A stretch of 39,196 nucleotides of DNA from CAVYXF01 sp963772335 (GCA_963772335.1 CAVYXF010000013.1:1-39196), one strand, 5' to 3'. Positions 10,121 through 19,185 are shown, counted from the first letter of the stretch. Translations and numbers: made by a program. Notes: generated from the sequence alone by a model not told the origin.

Positions 10121-10266
10121 GACGCCAGCGCGCTATGCCGACTCGGGCGGCCATCACGCTGCCAAACGCAAAGCTGGCGTCTATAAGGTTTTCCCCGTGG
10201 AGAAGCGGCCGACCTGCCTTGCGGGCAGTGCGCGACGCAGATAGGCCGGGTTCAGGGTACGGGGAG

Positions 10267-10303
10267 AGGGGATGCCGGCGCTTTCTTAGCGCTTTCCTCC
10301 CCT
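10267..10303 (+). repeat. Hairpin-forming inverted repeat upstream of ybjN
   Basis: AGGGG (10267-10271) pairs with CCCCT (10299-10303), and GCGCT (10278-10282) pairs with AGCGC (10288-10292) around loop TTCTT. The unit also contains GCGCTTTC twice. No T-run follows, so it is more likely an mRNA leader structure of ybjN or a weak transcript end for serA than a standard terminator. Confidence 0.4.
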
Positions 10304-10352
10304 GATTTGCCGAGTGCGCCCTCGCAACGCATCGACAAGCGAAGGTAACGGA

Positions 10353-10850
10353 ATGGCATCTGCACTACCGGATTTCACAAGACTGACCAACCCGATCGAT
10401 CTCACCGAGCAGATCGCGTCGATCAATGACTGGCCGTTCGAAAGGTCGGGCGACGACGAGCTCACCCTCGCGATCGCCGGTTCCTGGAGCGACTATCATG
10501 TGAGCCTCAACTGGCGTGACGACCTGGAGTCGCTGCATATCGCGTGCGCCTTCGACCTGAAAGTTCCCTATCCCCGCGTCGCCGAAGTCTACCGGCTGCT
10601 CGCCCAGATCAACGAGCAACTCTGGCTCGGGCATTTTGATCTGTGGTCGCATGAGGGCATCCTGCTCTATCGGCATGCGCTGATGCTGCACGGCGCCGAG
10701 CCGACGCCGATGCAGTGCGAGGCGATGCTTCAAGCTGCGCTCGATGCCTGCGAGCGCTATTATCAGGCCTTTCAGTTCGTCGTCTGGGCGGGCAGACGCG
10801 CCGAGGACGCCATCGCCACCGCGATGTTCGACACGGAAGGACAGGCATGA
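10353..10850 (+). CDS. YbjN domain protein
   Basis: A 165-residue cytoplasmic protein with YbjN/type III secretion chaperone-like features (WLGHFDLWSHEGILLYRHAL). In alphaproteobacteria ybjN homologues are usually next to proC, as here. E. coli YbjN affects stress tolerance and motility when overproduced; the biochemical role is unknown. ATG 10353 is preceded by GAAGGTAAC. Its TGA overlaps the proC ATG (ATGA), so the pair is translationally coupled. The link to proline metabolism is positional only. Confidence 0.85.
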   Translation: MASALPDFTRLTNPIDLTEQIASINDWPFERSGDDELTLAIAGSWSDYHVSLNWRDDLESLHIACAFDLKVPYPRVAEVYRLLAQINEQLWLGHFDLWSHEGILLYRHALMLHGAEPTPMQCEAMLQAALDACERYYQAFQFVVWAGRRAEDAIATAMFDTEGQA

Positions 10851-11686
10851 CTTTAGAGCTGAGCGGCGCGGTTCTGCTCATCGGCGCTGGCCGTATGGGC
10901 GGCGCGCTGCTTAAGGGTTGGCTCGCCGGCGGACTGTCGCCGGAGCGGATTTTCGTTCAGGAGCCTTCGCCGCCCCCCGACATTGCGGCGGTGATCGCCG
11001 ACGCCGGTATTCGCACCGGCGCGCCGCCTCAGATGGAGGCGCCCGCGCAGGTGATCCTGCTTGCGATCAAGCCACAGATGATGGATACAGTGCTGCCGGG
11101 CGTCGCGCCGCTTGCCGGGCCGGAAACGGTGGTGCTCTCCATCGCGGCAGGCACCAGCGTCGCCAATATCGCCCGGCATTTTGCGCCTCAGACCGCCATC
11201 GTCCGGGCGATGCCGAATACGCCTGCCGCTATCGGGCGCGGCATCACCGCGCTTTGCCCGGACGCGAACACCACACAGGAGCAACGAGCCGCCTGCGAGG
11301 CACTGCTCAAGGCCGGCGGCGAAACCGTCTGGGTGGAGAAGGAAGGGCTAATCGACGCGGTGACGGCGGTGTCGGGCTCGGGGCCGGCTTATGTGTTCCT
11401 GCTCGCCGAATGCCTCGCTGAAGCCGGCCGCGTGGCGGGGCTCGACGCCGATCTCGCGGCAAAGCTCGCCCGCGCCACCGTCTCTGGCGCTGGAGAACTC
11501 CTGCATCAGTCACCGCTTGGGGCGGATGAGCTGCGCCGCAACGTCACCTCCCCCGGCGGCACCACGCAGGCCGCGCTGCGCATTCTGATGGGGACCGGCG
11601 AGGCCGGAGCCGCGCAGCCCTTGCAAGCGCTGATGACCGAGGCGGTCGCTGCGGCGCTGCGCCGCGCCCGCGAACTGGCAGGCTGA
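10847..11686 (+). CDS. proC: Pyrroline-5-carboxylate reductase ProC
   Basis: Last step of proline synthesis: NAD(P)H reduction of pyrroline-5-carboxylate. The 279-residue product begins with a dinucleotide-binding LLIGAGRMGGALLKG, has AIKPQMMD and RAMPNTPAAIGRG, and the C-terminal signature around AVSGSGPAYVF and NVTSPGGTTQAAL that shapes the active site. Length is typical. AAGGACAGG precedes ATG 10847, which overlaps the ybjN stop. The proC stop touches the egtD stop of the opposite strand with no base between, so the two transcripts must run into each other. Confidence 0.96.
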   Translation: MTLELSGAVLLIGAGRMGGALLKGWLAGGLSPERIFVQEPSPPPDIAAVIADAGIRTGAPPQMEAPAQVILLAIKPQMMDTVLPGVAPLAGPETVVLSIAAGTSVANIARHFAPQTAIVRAMPNTPAAIGRGITALCPDANTTQEQRAACEALLKAGGETVWVEKEGLIDAVTAVSGSGPAYVFLLAECLAEAGRVAGLDADLAAKLARATVSGAGELLHQSPLGADELRRNVTSPGGTTQAALRILMGTGEAGAAQPLQALMTEAVAAALRRARELAG

Positions 11687-12652
11687 TCAGCCGCCAGCCG
11701 GCACCAGATAGTGCACGCTGAACAGCGCTTCTTGCCCTGTCCACACCGCCGCCGGCTCCCAGCCACCATCACGCGCGAGGGTCTGAAATTCCTCCACCAT
11801 ATATTTGTGCGAGTTCTCAGTGTGGATGGTCTCCGATTCCTGGAAATGGAAGCGCTCGCCGAGGATGGTAACGGTCTGAGCGGAGGTGGAGCGCAGATAG
11901 ATCTCGATGCGGCCGGCCTCCTCATTATAGGTGGCGAGATGGGCGAAGCGGCTAAGGTCGAAATCGCCGCCCAGCTCGCGATTGATACGCGCTAGAATAT
12001 TCGTGCTGAACGCTGCCGTCACGCCGCGCGCATCGTCATAGGCGCGGATCAGCGTCTGGGTGTCCTTCTTAAGGTCGGCACCGACGATGAAAGCCGAATT
12101 GTGCCCCAGAAGCGTGCGGGCACGGCGCAGGAAGGCGACGGCCTCGGCCCGCTCAAAATTGCCGATGGTCGAGCCCGGAAAGAAGCCAATGCGCTTGCCC
12201 GGCCGGAGCGTCGCCGGCAGCTTCAGTTCGGCGCTGAAATCGGCATGGATCGGCGCAACGTGCAGCGCCGGGAATTGCTTCGCCAGCCGTGCCACCGCCC
12301 CGGCCAGCGCTGCCTCGGAGATGTCGATCGGCACATAGGCGGCGAGATCGGGCAAAGCGCGCAGCAAAATGTCGGTCTTGCGGCTGGAACCTGAGCCAAA
12401 CTCGATCAGGAGACCGCCCGGCCCGGCAAGTCGCGCAATCTCCCCCGCGTAGGTTTCGAGCAGCGCGATCTCAGCCCGCGTCGGGTAATATTCCGCAAGG
12501 CGCGTGATCTCTTCGAACAGCTCTGAGCCGCGCGCATCATAGAGGTAGCGGCAGGGCAGCGATTTCGGCTGACGGCTAAGGCCGTTCAGCACATCGCGGG
12601 CGAACGCGCTGTATCGGCGGTCGGGATCGGCCTTCGATGCAGCGCCCCTCAT
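11687..12652 (-). CDS. egtD: EgtD, histidine N-alpha-methyltransferase
   Basis: Trimethylates L-histidine with SAM to give hercynine, the first step of ergothioneine synthesis. The 321-residue product matches EgtD in length and motifs: LPCRYLYDARGSELFEEIT, the SAM-binding LIEFGSGSSRKT, YVPIDISEAAL and KRIGFFPGSTIGNF. The start at 12652 overlaps the egtB stop by 4 bases (ATGA), so egtB and egtD form a coupled operon with egtB first. No egtA, egtC or egtE is in the window; the two-gene form is common in proteobacteria. Confidence 0.95.
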   Translation of the reverse strand: MRGAASKADPDRRYSAFARDVLNGLSRQPKSLPCRYLYDARGSELFEEITRLAEYYPTRAEIALLETYAGEIARLAGPGGLLIEFGSGSSRKTDILLRALPDLAAYVPIDISEAALAGAVARLAKQFPALHVAPIHADFSAELKLPATLRPGKRIGFFPGSTIGNFERAEAVAFLRRARTLLGHNSAFIVGADLKKDTQTLIRAYDDARGVTAAFSTNILARINRELGGDFDLSRFAHLATYNEEAGRIEIYLRSTSAQTVTILGERFHFQESETIHTENSHKYMVEEFQTLARDGGWEPAAVWTGQEALFSVHYLVPAGG

Positions 12653-13944
12653 GCGGCGCTGTCATCGGCGAGCCGCAATCCGGTGAATTGCCAGCGCTGG
12701 TGGGGATAGAAAAAGTTGCGGTAGGTACGGCGTACATGCCCTTCAGGCGTGACACAGGAGCCGCCGCGCAGCACGAACTGGTTGCACATGAACTTGCCGT
12801 TATATTCGCCGACCGCGCCCTCTTGGGGTTTGAAGCCGGGGTAAGACAGATAGGCGCTTGCGGTCCATTCCCAGACATCGCCGAACATCTGCTGCAAGCC
12901 TTCGGTGTGGCGCTTGGCAGCCTGCGGCACAAGGCAGTCGGTGCCGAGCATGTTACCCTCGACAGGCAGGCTCGCCGAGGCCACCTCCCACTCAAACTCG
13001 GTCGGCAGACGCTTGCCGGCCCACCGGGCGAAAGCGTCAGCTTCGTAATAGCTGATATGCGTGACCGGCTGGGCCGGGTCGACGGGCTGGAGGCCGCGCA
13101 GCGTCATCTGGTGCCAGTCGCCGCCCTGCTTCTCCCAATAAAGCGGTGCCTCCCAGCCCTCGCGGCCCACCGTCGCCCAACCATCCGACAGCCAGAGCGT
13201 GGCGGTCGAATAACCACCGGCCGCCATAAATTCCAGCCACTCGCCATTGGTCACCAGCCGGTTTGCCAGCCGGAATGGCCGTAGGAGCTGCTGATGGCGC
13301 GGGCCTTCATTATCGTAGGCAAAGCCATCGCCGTCATGGCCCACCTCGAAAATGCCGCCGGGGAAAGCCAGCCATCCAATCTCGGCGGTGGTCTTGTGCG
13401 AATCGTCGCTCTCGAGCGGACGATAGGCCGGGCGGAGTGGATTGCCGGCAAACAGCGCGAGGCAATCGGTGAACATCAGCTCCTGATGCTGCTGCTCATG
13501 ATGGATGCCGAGTTCGATCAGCGCCAATGCCTCCGGCGCCGGGCCATTGCCGCCGCGATCGAAAAAATTGTCGAGTGAGCGGTCGATATGACGCCGATAG
13601 GTCATGACCTCGTCATGGGTCGGACGCGTCAGCAACGAACGCTTCGGACGGGGGTGGCGGGGCCCGGCATTTTCATAGTAGGAATTGAAGCAGTAGTTGA
13701 ACCGGTCGTCATAGGCGCGATAGGCCGGGTCGTGCGGCTTGAGCACCAGCTCCTCGAAGAACCAGGTGGTATGCGCGAGGTGCCATTTGGTCGGGCTGGC
13801 GTCCTCCATTGCCTGAACGATCTGGTCTTCCTCGGTCAGTGGCTCGGCAATGCGCAGCGACATCGCCCGAGTCTGGGCAAGTCTGCCGCGCAGACTCGAG
13901 GCTAAATGATCGGGGGAGGGGAGGACGAAATCGTCCAGTGGCAT
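12649..13944 (-). CDS. egtB: EgtB, hercynylcysteine sulfoxide synthase
   Basis: Non-haem iron enzyme that joins hercynine to cysteine or gamma-glutamylcysteine with O2. The 431-residue product has an N-terminal DinB_2-like domain with iron ligands in WHLAHT (His55/58) and HHEQQHQEL (148-153), and a C-terminal formylglycine-generating-enzyme-like domain (FPGGIFEVG, GDVWEWTAS, VLRGGSCVTPEGHVR). Length is typical. AGGTGA lies about 10 bases before ATG 13944. The mmcB gene starts 21 bases away on the other strand, so both promoters overlap the coding starts. The thiol donor cannot be told from sequence. Confidence 0.95.
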   Translation of the reverse strand: MPLDDFVLPSPDHLASSLRGRLAQTRAMSLRIAEPLTEEDQIVQAMEDASPTKWHLAHTTWFFEELVLKPHDPAYRAYDDRFNYCFNSYYENAGPRHPRPKRSLLTRPTHDEVMTYRRHIDRSLDNFFDRGGNGPAPEALALIELGIHHEQQHQELMFTDCLALFAGNPLRPAYRPLESDDSHKTTAEIGWLAFPGGIFEVGHDGDGFAYDNEGPRHQQLLRPFRLANRLVTNGEWLEFMAAGGYSTATLWLSDGWATVGREGWEAPLYWEKQGGDWHQMTLRGLQPVDPAQPVTHISYYEADAFARWAGKRLPTEFEWEVASASLPVEGNMLGTDCLVPQAAKRHTEGLQQMFGDVWEWTASAYLSYPGFKPQEGAVGEYNGKFMCNQFVLRGGSCVTPEGHVRRTYRNFFYPHQRWQFTGLRLADDSAA

Positions 13945-13965
13945 GGCGGTTACTCACCTGCAATC

Positions 13966-14532
13966 ATGAATGAAAGCAAACAACAACCACAGGTATTTGT
14001 TCCAGGAAAGGCACGCTTTCGCGAGGATGCGGGCCATGCCGATCACGGTGGTTTGAACGGCTTCGAGGGCGGAGGGAACCCCGTCCTGATCCTTGGGACC
14101 GGCGCATGGCACGCCGCGGCTCTCGATATTGCGCGCGGGGCGAGCCGCTATCTACGCGCGCTCGGCTGCGCCGTAGTGGCCGAGCTGCCGCTGGCCGATG
14201 GGCGCCGCGCCGATCTTATGGCGCTATGTCCGCGCGGCGGTATCACGATCCTCGAGGTGAAGTCCTGCCTCGCCGATTTCCGTGCCGACCATAAATGGGA
14301 AGACTACCGGCAGTGGTGCGACCACTTCTATTTCGCCGTCGATGCGGCCTTCCCGCAGGAGCATATCCCAGACGATTGCGGGCTGATCGTCGCCGACCGG
14401 TTCGATGCCGAAGCCCTGCGCGAGCCCCCCGAACATCGCCTCGATGCGGCGCGGCGTAAGGCGGTGACGCTGCGCTTTGCCCGCTGCGCCGCCTTCCGCC
14501 TGCACGGCGCGGATGATCCGGATGTGTGGTGA
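13966..14532 (+). CDS. mmcB: MmcB family DNA repair protein
   Basis: A 188-residue protein of the MmcB family (named in Caulobacter for mitomycin C sensitivity), with a PD-(D/E)xK-nuclease-like core: ALDIARGASRYL, then the Asp of GRRADLMAL, then the E-x-K of ILEVKSCLADFRAD. These fit an Asp...Glu-x-Lys metal site, so nuclease activity is plausible but not shown here. The start at 13966 (MNESKQQPQ) is uncertain: no clear ribosome binding site, and an in-frame TTG at 14053 exists. The first ~45 residues are poorly conserved in appearance. Divergent from egtB. Confidence 0.85.
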   Translation: MNESKQQPQVFVPGKARFREDAGHADHGGLNGFEGGGNPVLILGTGAWHAAALDIARGASRYLRALGCAVVAELPLADGRRADLMALCPRGGITILEVKSCLADFRADHKWEDYRQWCDHFYFAVDAAFPQEHIPDDCGLIVADRFDAEALREPPEHRLDAARRKAVTLRFARCAAFRLHGADDPDVW

Positions 14533-14613
14533 GACGAAGTCGCGGCTTTGCGCCAGCAGGAGAGGGCGCTCTCCCTGTTTGTTTGGCGCGATATACAGCG
14601 GATGTGATCACGC

Positions 14614-15474
14614 TCAACTCCGCCGCTCCCGGATCAGCCCCTCCTGCGCTACCGACGCCACCAGCACCCCGTCGCGGCTGAAAATGCTGCCGCGCGACAA
14701 GCCGCGCGCGCCTTCCGCCGACGGGCTATCCTGGACGTAGAGCATCCACTCATCGGCGCGGAAATCGCGGTGAATCCACAGGCTGTGGTCGAGGCTCGCC
14801 AGCATCAGCTTCGGGTCGAACAGCAGCCGGCCATGGGGAATGAGCGCCGCATCGAGGAGGCTGAAATCTGAGGCATAGGCCAGCACGCATTGGTGCAACT
14901 GAATGTCGTCCGGCAGCCGGCCATTGGCCTTGAACCAGATGTATTAAATCGGCGGGCGCTTCTCAGGCGAGAGATACCGGCTGATATCCACCGGGCGCAG
15001 CTCGATCGGGCGCTCGCGCTCCCAATAGATGCGCATCGCCTCCGGGAGCTTGGGCAAGAGGCGCGCCTTCAGCTCCTCCTCACTCGGCAGGCTCTCGGGA
15101 TCGGGGACTTTGGGCATCTCGATCTGATGCGAGAAGCCCGGTTCGGCCTTGTGGAACGAGGCGGACATGGCAAAGATCGCCTGGCCGTGCTGGATTGCCT
15201 TAACCCGCCGTGTGGTAAAGCTCGAGCCGTCGCGGATGCGCTCTACCTCGTAGATGATCGGCACTTTCGGGTCGCCGGCGAGCAGGAAATAGGCATGCAG
15301 GGAATGGGCGAGCCGGTTGTCGACAGTACGCGCCGCCGCGACCAGCGCCTGCCCGATCACCTGTCCGCCGAATACACGCTGCCAGCTGTTCTGCGGACTG
15401 CGGCCGCGAAACAGGTTTACCTCGAGCGGCTCGAGGTCGAGAATGGAGATGAGCGCTTCGATCGGAAATGACAT
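14614..15474 (-). pseudogene. tesB: tesB, acyl-CoA thioesterase II, interrupted by an in-frame TAA
   Basis: TesB hydrolyses acyl-CoA with a double hotdog fold. From ATG 15474 the frame reads as TesB (PQNSWQRVFGGQVIGQAL, SLHAYFLLAGD) for 176 codons to PPI, then meets TAA at 14944-14946, and continues in the same frame (YIWFKANGRLPDD, HQCVLAYASD, MLASLDHSLW, VAQEG) to the normal end at 14614. In E. coli TesB the same place reads PPIQYLW, so CAA to TAA (one C-to-T change) explains the stop. The catalytic Asp and Gln lie after the stop, so the 176-residue product should be inactive. Real nonsense mutation or sequencing error cannot be separated here. Confidence 0.88.
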
Positions 15475-15613
15475 GAAGGTTTCCGTGGGGAGGGGGTGGA
15501 TTCAACGCGGATCCAACTCAGCCGTCAGGTGGCCGGCTCTGTCAAGCGTGATGCCAGCCAGGCGGACGGCGGTGCAGCTTGACGGTGCAGCGGAATAACG
15601 CCCTGGGGAAAAT

Positions 15614-16849
15614 ATGGCGAACGAGAAATTCGATCTTGTTATTGGCGGCGGCAGCTTTGTCGGGCTAGCGCTAGCGCTTGGTCTGGCCAAATCCGCGCCT
15701 GGGAGCTTTCGCATAGCCCTCGTCGAGCGCATGCCGCCCGTGGAAGCCCGGCAAGGCGCATTCGACGGCCGGGCCGTTGCACTGACCGCCGCGGCCAAGG
15801 CGCTCTTGGAGGCGATCGATGTGTGGCCAGAAATTGCCGCAGATGCTGAGCCTGTCACCGCCATCGACATCACCGATAGCGCCCTGGAAATGCCGCTGCG
15901 TGCGGTGCTGTTACATTTTGAGCCCACGGAGGAAGGCGGGCCGAGCGCCTTCATCACCGAGAATGCGCGTCTGCGGCACGCACTTCTCGCGGCGGCGGAA
16001 AGCTGCCCCGATCTGACGCTGCTGGCGCCGGACAGCATCACCGCGCTGGACGTATCTCCGGCGATTGCAACGGTCACACTCGCGAGCGGCGCTACGCTGA
16101 GTGCGCCCCTCGTCGTCGCCGCCGACGGGCAGAATTCCGCGCTGCGCGACATGGCCGGCATCAAGACCGTGCGCTGGACCTCCGAACAAGTGGCCATCAC
16201 CGGCACGGTTGGGCATGAGAAGCCGCATGGCGGGCGCGCGGTGCAGCATTTCCTCCCCTCCGGGCCGTTTGCCATCCTGCCGATGACCGGCAAGCGCTCC
16301 TCCATCGTGTGGACCGAGCGCGCGGATGAAGCGCAGCGCATCATGGCCCTCGACGAAGCCGGCATGATTGCCGAAATCGAGAAGCGGGCCGGCGGCAAGC
16401 TTGGGGCGATAACGCTGCCGGCAAGGCTCGCCTCCTATCCGCTGACAATGACTATGGCGCGCGCCTTCGCCGCGCCGCGCATCGCTCTTGCGGGAGATGC
16501 CGCGCATGCTTTGCACTGGATCGCGGGGCAGGGCCTCAATCATGGATTGAAGGATGCAGCCGCGCTCGCCGAAGTGCTGGTCGATGCGGCGCGCCTCGGT
16601 CTCGATATCGGGGATATCGCCGTGCTGCGCCGCTATGAGCGCTGGCGCCGCTTCGACAGCGCCACCTCGGCAGCAAGTGGGGCCGCGCTGAACCTCCTCT
16701 TCTCCAATGCGAGCACGCCGGTGCGGATGATCCGGCAATTCGGCCTTGGCATGGTGGATCGCCTGCCGCCGCTTAAATCGGTCCTGATGCGTGAGGCCGC
16801 TGGGCTGACCGGAACCCTGCCGAAGCTGCTGCAGGGCCGTCTCGCCTAG
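15614..16849 (+). CDS. ubiH: UbiH/UbiF-family FAD hydroxylase (ubiquinone synthesis)
   Basis: Flavin monooxygenase of ubiquinone ring hydroxylation. The 411-residue product has an N-terminal FAD fingerprint (LVIGGGSFVGLALALGL, with Ser-Phe where Gly-Ile/Pro is usual), the second FAD motif LAGDAAHALHWIAGQGLNHGLKDA, and normal family length. GGGG lies 5 bases before ATG 15614. Which ring position it hydroxylates (UbiH, UbiF or alphaproteobacterial UbiL) cannot be settled without a tree. It is divergent from tesB and converges on the amino acid ABC operon 25 bases away. A 9-base repeat CGGTGCAGC occurs twice just upstream (15570 and 15583). Confidence 0.88.
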   Translation: MANEKFDLVIGGGSFVGLALALGLAKSAPGSFRIALVERMPPVEARQGAFDGRAVALTAAAKALLEAIDVWPEIAADAEPVTAIDITDSALEMPLRAVLLHFEPTEEGGPSAFITENARLRHALLAAAESCPDLTLLAPDSITALDVSPAIATVTLASGATLSAPLVVAADGQNSALRDMAGIKTVRWTSEQVAITGTVGHEKPHGGRAVQHFLPSGPFAILPMTGKRSSIVWTERADEAQRIMALDEAGMIAEIEKRAGGKLGAITLPARLASYPLTMTMARAFAAPRIALAGDAAHALHWIAGQGLNHGLKDAAALAEVLVDAARLGLDIGDIAVLRRYERWRRFDSATSAASGAALNLLFSNASTPVRMIRQFGLGMVDRLPPLKSVLMREAAGLTGTLPKLLQGRLA

Positions 16850-16874
16850 CAGGCTATAAAGCCGAACAGCTCGT

Positions 16875-17615
16875 CTAATATCCGGGAAGGCGCATACGGT
16901 TCTCGATCAAGCGCAAGAGGATGGTCAGCGCGGCCGACAGGACGAGATAGAGGACTGCAGCGTAGACGAAGATGTCGAGGCTGTAGCTCCGCGCAAATAT
17001 CGTCCGCGTCTGGCCCATCAGGTCGAGCACGGTGATGGTCGAGACGAGAGCGCTGCCTTTCATCAGCAATACCACCTCATTGCTGTAGGCCGGCCAGGCA
17101 ATCCGCAGAGCCTGCGGCAGCACAATACGCCGCATCATCGTCGACCAGCTCATGCCTGTGGCAATTGCCGCCTCGAGCTGTCCATGCGGGACGTTGACGA
17201 TGCCGCCGCGGAAAATCTCGGCGGCATAGGCGGATGTGTTGATAGTCAGCACCGCCAGGCCGACGGAATAGGCGTCGCGGAAGAGCGGCCAGAGGGGCCC
17301 GAGGTACTCCGCGCCGAGCGCACCGAACCCATAATAGAATACCCACAGCTGCACCAAGAGGGGCGTTCCGCGAAACACATAGCTATAGGCATAGGAGAGG
17401 TTGGATAGCACGGCCGAGCGCGACGTGCGTGCCAAGGCCAGCAGGATAGCGAGTGTAAAGCCGAGCAGAGTGGAAACAACGACAAGCTCGATGGTGACGA
17501 AGAAGCCGTCGAAAAAGCGGCCGCAGGAGTCGGCGAACAGCGCTGGCGATACCGGCTTGAGTGCGGCGCAGACCAAATCCGATGCCCAGATCTTTGCGTC
17601 GAGATAGAAGCTCAT
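16875..17615 (-). CDS. Polar amino acid ABC transporter permease, HisM/OccM type
   Basis: Inner-membrane permease of a four-gene importer. The 246-residue product has about five membrane helices and the EAA loop (YAAEIFRGGIVNVPHGQLEAA, ATGMSWSTMMRRIVLPQA) that contacts the ATPase. Its start overlaps the end of the partner permease by 4 bases. It is last in the operon and converges on ubiH. The substrate class (basic amino acids or opine-like compounds) is taken from the binding protein and ATPase. Confidence 0.9.
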   Translation of the reverse strand: MSFYLDAKIWASDLVCAALKPVSPALFADSCGRFFDGFFVTIELVVVSTLLGFTLAILLALARTSRSAVLSNLSYAYSYVFRGTPLLVQLWVFYYGFGALGAEYLGPLWPLFRDAYSVGLAVLTINTSAYAAEIFRGGIVNVPHGQLEAAIATGMSWSTMMRRIVLPQALRIAWPAYSNEVVLLMKGSALVSTITVLDLMGQTRTIFARSYSLDIFVYAAVLYLVLSAALTILLRLIENRMRLPGY

Positions 17616-18328
17616 CGCGGCACGCCCGCCATGCCGCGCCTGGCGCGCTGCTCGAGCCCCGTGCGGGCGGCATCGGACAGCCCGGTGAGCACCAGATAGA
17701 TAGCGCCCGCGGCGAGATAGAAGGTCAGCGGCGCGCGCGTCGACTCGCTCGCGATCTTTGCCTGGCGCAGGAGATCATCGACGGCGATGACGGCTGCGAG
17801 CGAAGTATCCTTCAAGAGCACCATCCAGAGATTGCCAAGGCCGGGGATGGCGAAGCGCCACATCTGCGGCAGGCGGATGCGGTTGAAGACCTGCCAGTTC
17901 GACATACCGCAGGCGATCGCTGCCTCGATCTGTCCGGTCGGGACGGCAAGGTAAGCCCCGCGGAACACCTCCGCGGCATAGGCACTGAAAATCGCGGCAA
18001 GCCCGATCACAGCGGCGAGAAAGCGCGGCATCTCGAAAGTGATGGTGAGCCCGATGCCGGTCAGTACCGTCTGGACGGCCCGCTCGCTGCCGAAATAGAA
18101 CAGAAGAAGGATCAGAAATTCAGGCGTTGCCCGGATGAAGGCAGTGTAGAGCTCGCCGATATAGCGCACCCAGCGATAGCCGGAGAGTTTGAGAGCGGAT
18201 AAGAGGAGGCCGAGAGCAAGGCCGAGCGCCAGCGCGCAGATCGCAAGCTGGAGCGTAATCAGCGTGCCGCGCATCAGCTCGTCGCCCCAGCCACTGTCGC
18301 CGAAGTTCAGCAGTCCGAGATTCCCCAT
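17612..18328 (-). CDS. Polar amino acid ABC transporter permease, HisQ/OccQ type
   Basis: The partner permease, 238 residues, with helices at about 20-45, 60-80 and 90-115 and near the C-terminus. Its EAA loop reads YAAEVFRGAYLAVPTGQIEAA. The start at 18328 has GGGGAG about 4 bases upstream. It lies after an intra-operon hairpin terminator that follows the binding-protein gene, which should lower permease expression relative to the binding protein. Confidence 0.9.
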   Translation of the reverse strand: MGNLGLLNFGDSGWGDELMRGTLITLQLAICALALGLALGLLLSALKLSGYRWVRYIGELYTAFIRATPEFLILLLFYFGSERAVQTVLTGIGLTITFEMPRFLAAVIGLAAIFSAYAAEVFRGAYLAVPTGQIEAAIACGMSNWQVFNRIRLPQMWRFAIPGLGNLWMVLLKDTSLAAVIAVDDLLRQAKIASESTRAPLTFYLAAGAIYLVLTGLSDAARTGLEQRARRGMAGVPR

Positions 18329-18363
18329 CCGCTCCCCTCATCGCGAGCTTCTGCCCAGAATAG

Positions 18364-18399
18364 CAAAAATGCCGCGCGGGGGTGCGTCCCGCACGGCAT
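18364..18399 (-). terminator. Intra-operon rho-independent terminator or attenuator
   Basis: Read on the minus strand, GCCG-T-GCGGG pairs with CCCGC-G-CGGC around a 7-base loop, closed by an A-T pair and followed by TTTTT (18365-18369). It lies 30 bases after the binding-protein stop and about 36 bases before the HisQ-type start. Such partial terminators keep the binding protein in excess over the permeases. Confidence 0.8.
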
Positions 18400-18429
18400 C
18401 AGCGGTTTCGTGAGCGCCCTCGCCGGCCA

Positions 18430-19185
18430 TCAATAAATGTCGAACGGGAAGTATTTGGCGTTGATCTTGGCGTAAGTGCCGTTATCGCGAATGGTCTTCA
18501 AGGCCTTGTTGAGGGCGCTCTTGAGCTCGGTATCACCCTTGCGTATGGCAATGCCGATCTTGTCGTTGAGGTCGATCTTGTCGCCGACGAACTCGTAATT
18601 CGGCTTGTCTTTTAGCCAGTCGAAGGCTGGATAGACATCGGACACGAGCGCATCGAGGCGGCCCGCTTCGAGATCGCTATAGGCGGCGGTCTGAGTGTCA
18701 TAGAGCTTCACCGTAGAGGTGCGGCCCAGCTTGTCCTCGGAATAGGTGGAAGCGAGCGTCGAGCGCTGCGCACCGACCGTCTTGCCCTTCAGACTGTCCG
18801 GGCCGGTGATGCCGGAGCCCTTCTTCGTAACGACGCGCAGATAGTTGGAATAATAGGGGTTGGTGAAGTCGACCTTCTGCTTGCGTTCATCGGTGATAGA
18901 CATGGATGCCGCGATGGCGTCGTATTTCTTCGCCTCGAGGCCCGGAATGATGCCGTCCCAATCCTGGGCGACGATGTCACACTTGGCCTTCATCTCATCG
19001 CACAGCGCCTTGGCGATATCGACGTCGAAGCCGATCAGCGCACCGCTTGCGTCCTTAGCGTTGAACGGGGGATAAGCGCCTTCCGTTGCGATCTTGATGG
19101 TCTTGTCCTGCGCCTGCGCCGGACCGCCGGCAACCATAGCGAGGGCGATGAGGGATGCAAAAATCAGCTCTTTCATCATACGCAT
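18430..19185 (-). CDS. Periplasmic lysine/arginine/ornithine/histidine-type binding protein
   Basis: Solute receptor of the ABC importer. The 251-residue product has a signal peptide (cleavage near AQA-QDKT) and the SBP family 3 pattern: IATEGAYPPFN, GFDVDIAKALC, QDWDGIIPGLEAKKYDAI and SITDERKQKVDFTNPYY. The QDWDGIIPGL and YDA segments are typical of HisJ/ArgT/OccT receptors for cationic amino acids and opines. AAAGGG lies 9 bases before ATG 19185; ATGs at 19176 and 19179 also fit. It is second in the operon after the ATPase gene. Confidence 0.92.
   Translation of the reverse strand: MRMMKELIFASLIALAMVAGGPAQAQDKTIKIATEGAYPPFNAKDASGALIGFDVDIAKALCDEMKAKCDIVAQDWDGIIPGLEAKKYDAIAASMSITDERKQKVDFTNPYYSNYLRVVTKKGSGITGPDSLKGKTVGAQRSTLASTYSEDKLGRTSTVKLYDTQTAAYSDLEAGRLDALVSDVYPAFDWLKDKPNYEFVGDKIDLNDKIGIAIRKGDTELKSALNKALKTIRDNGTYAKINAKYFPFDIY

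Noticed and set aside
14944..14946. TAA in tesB read through by the odd tRNA
   Set aside because: Neither anticodon register (GUA, or a base triplet within TAGGAC) can pair with UAA in a standard way.
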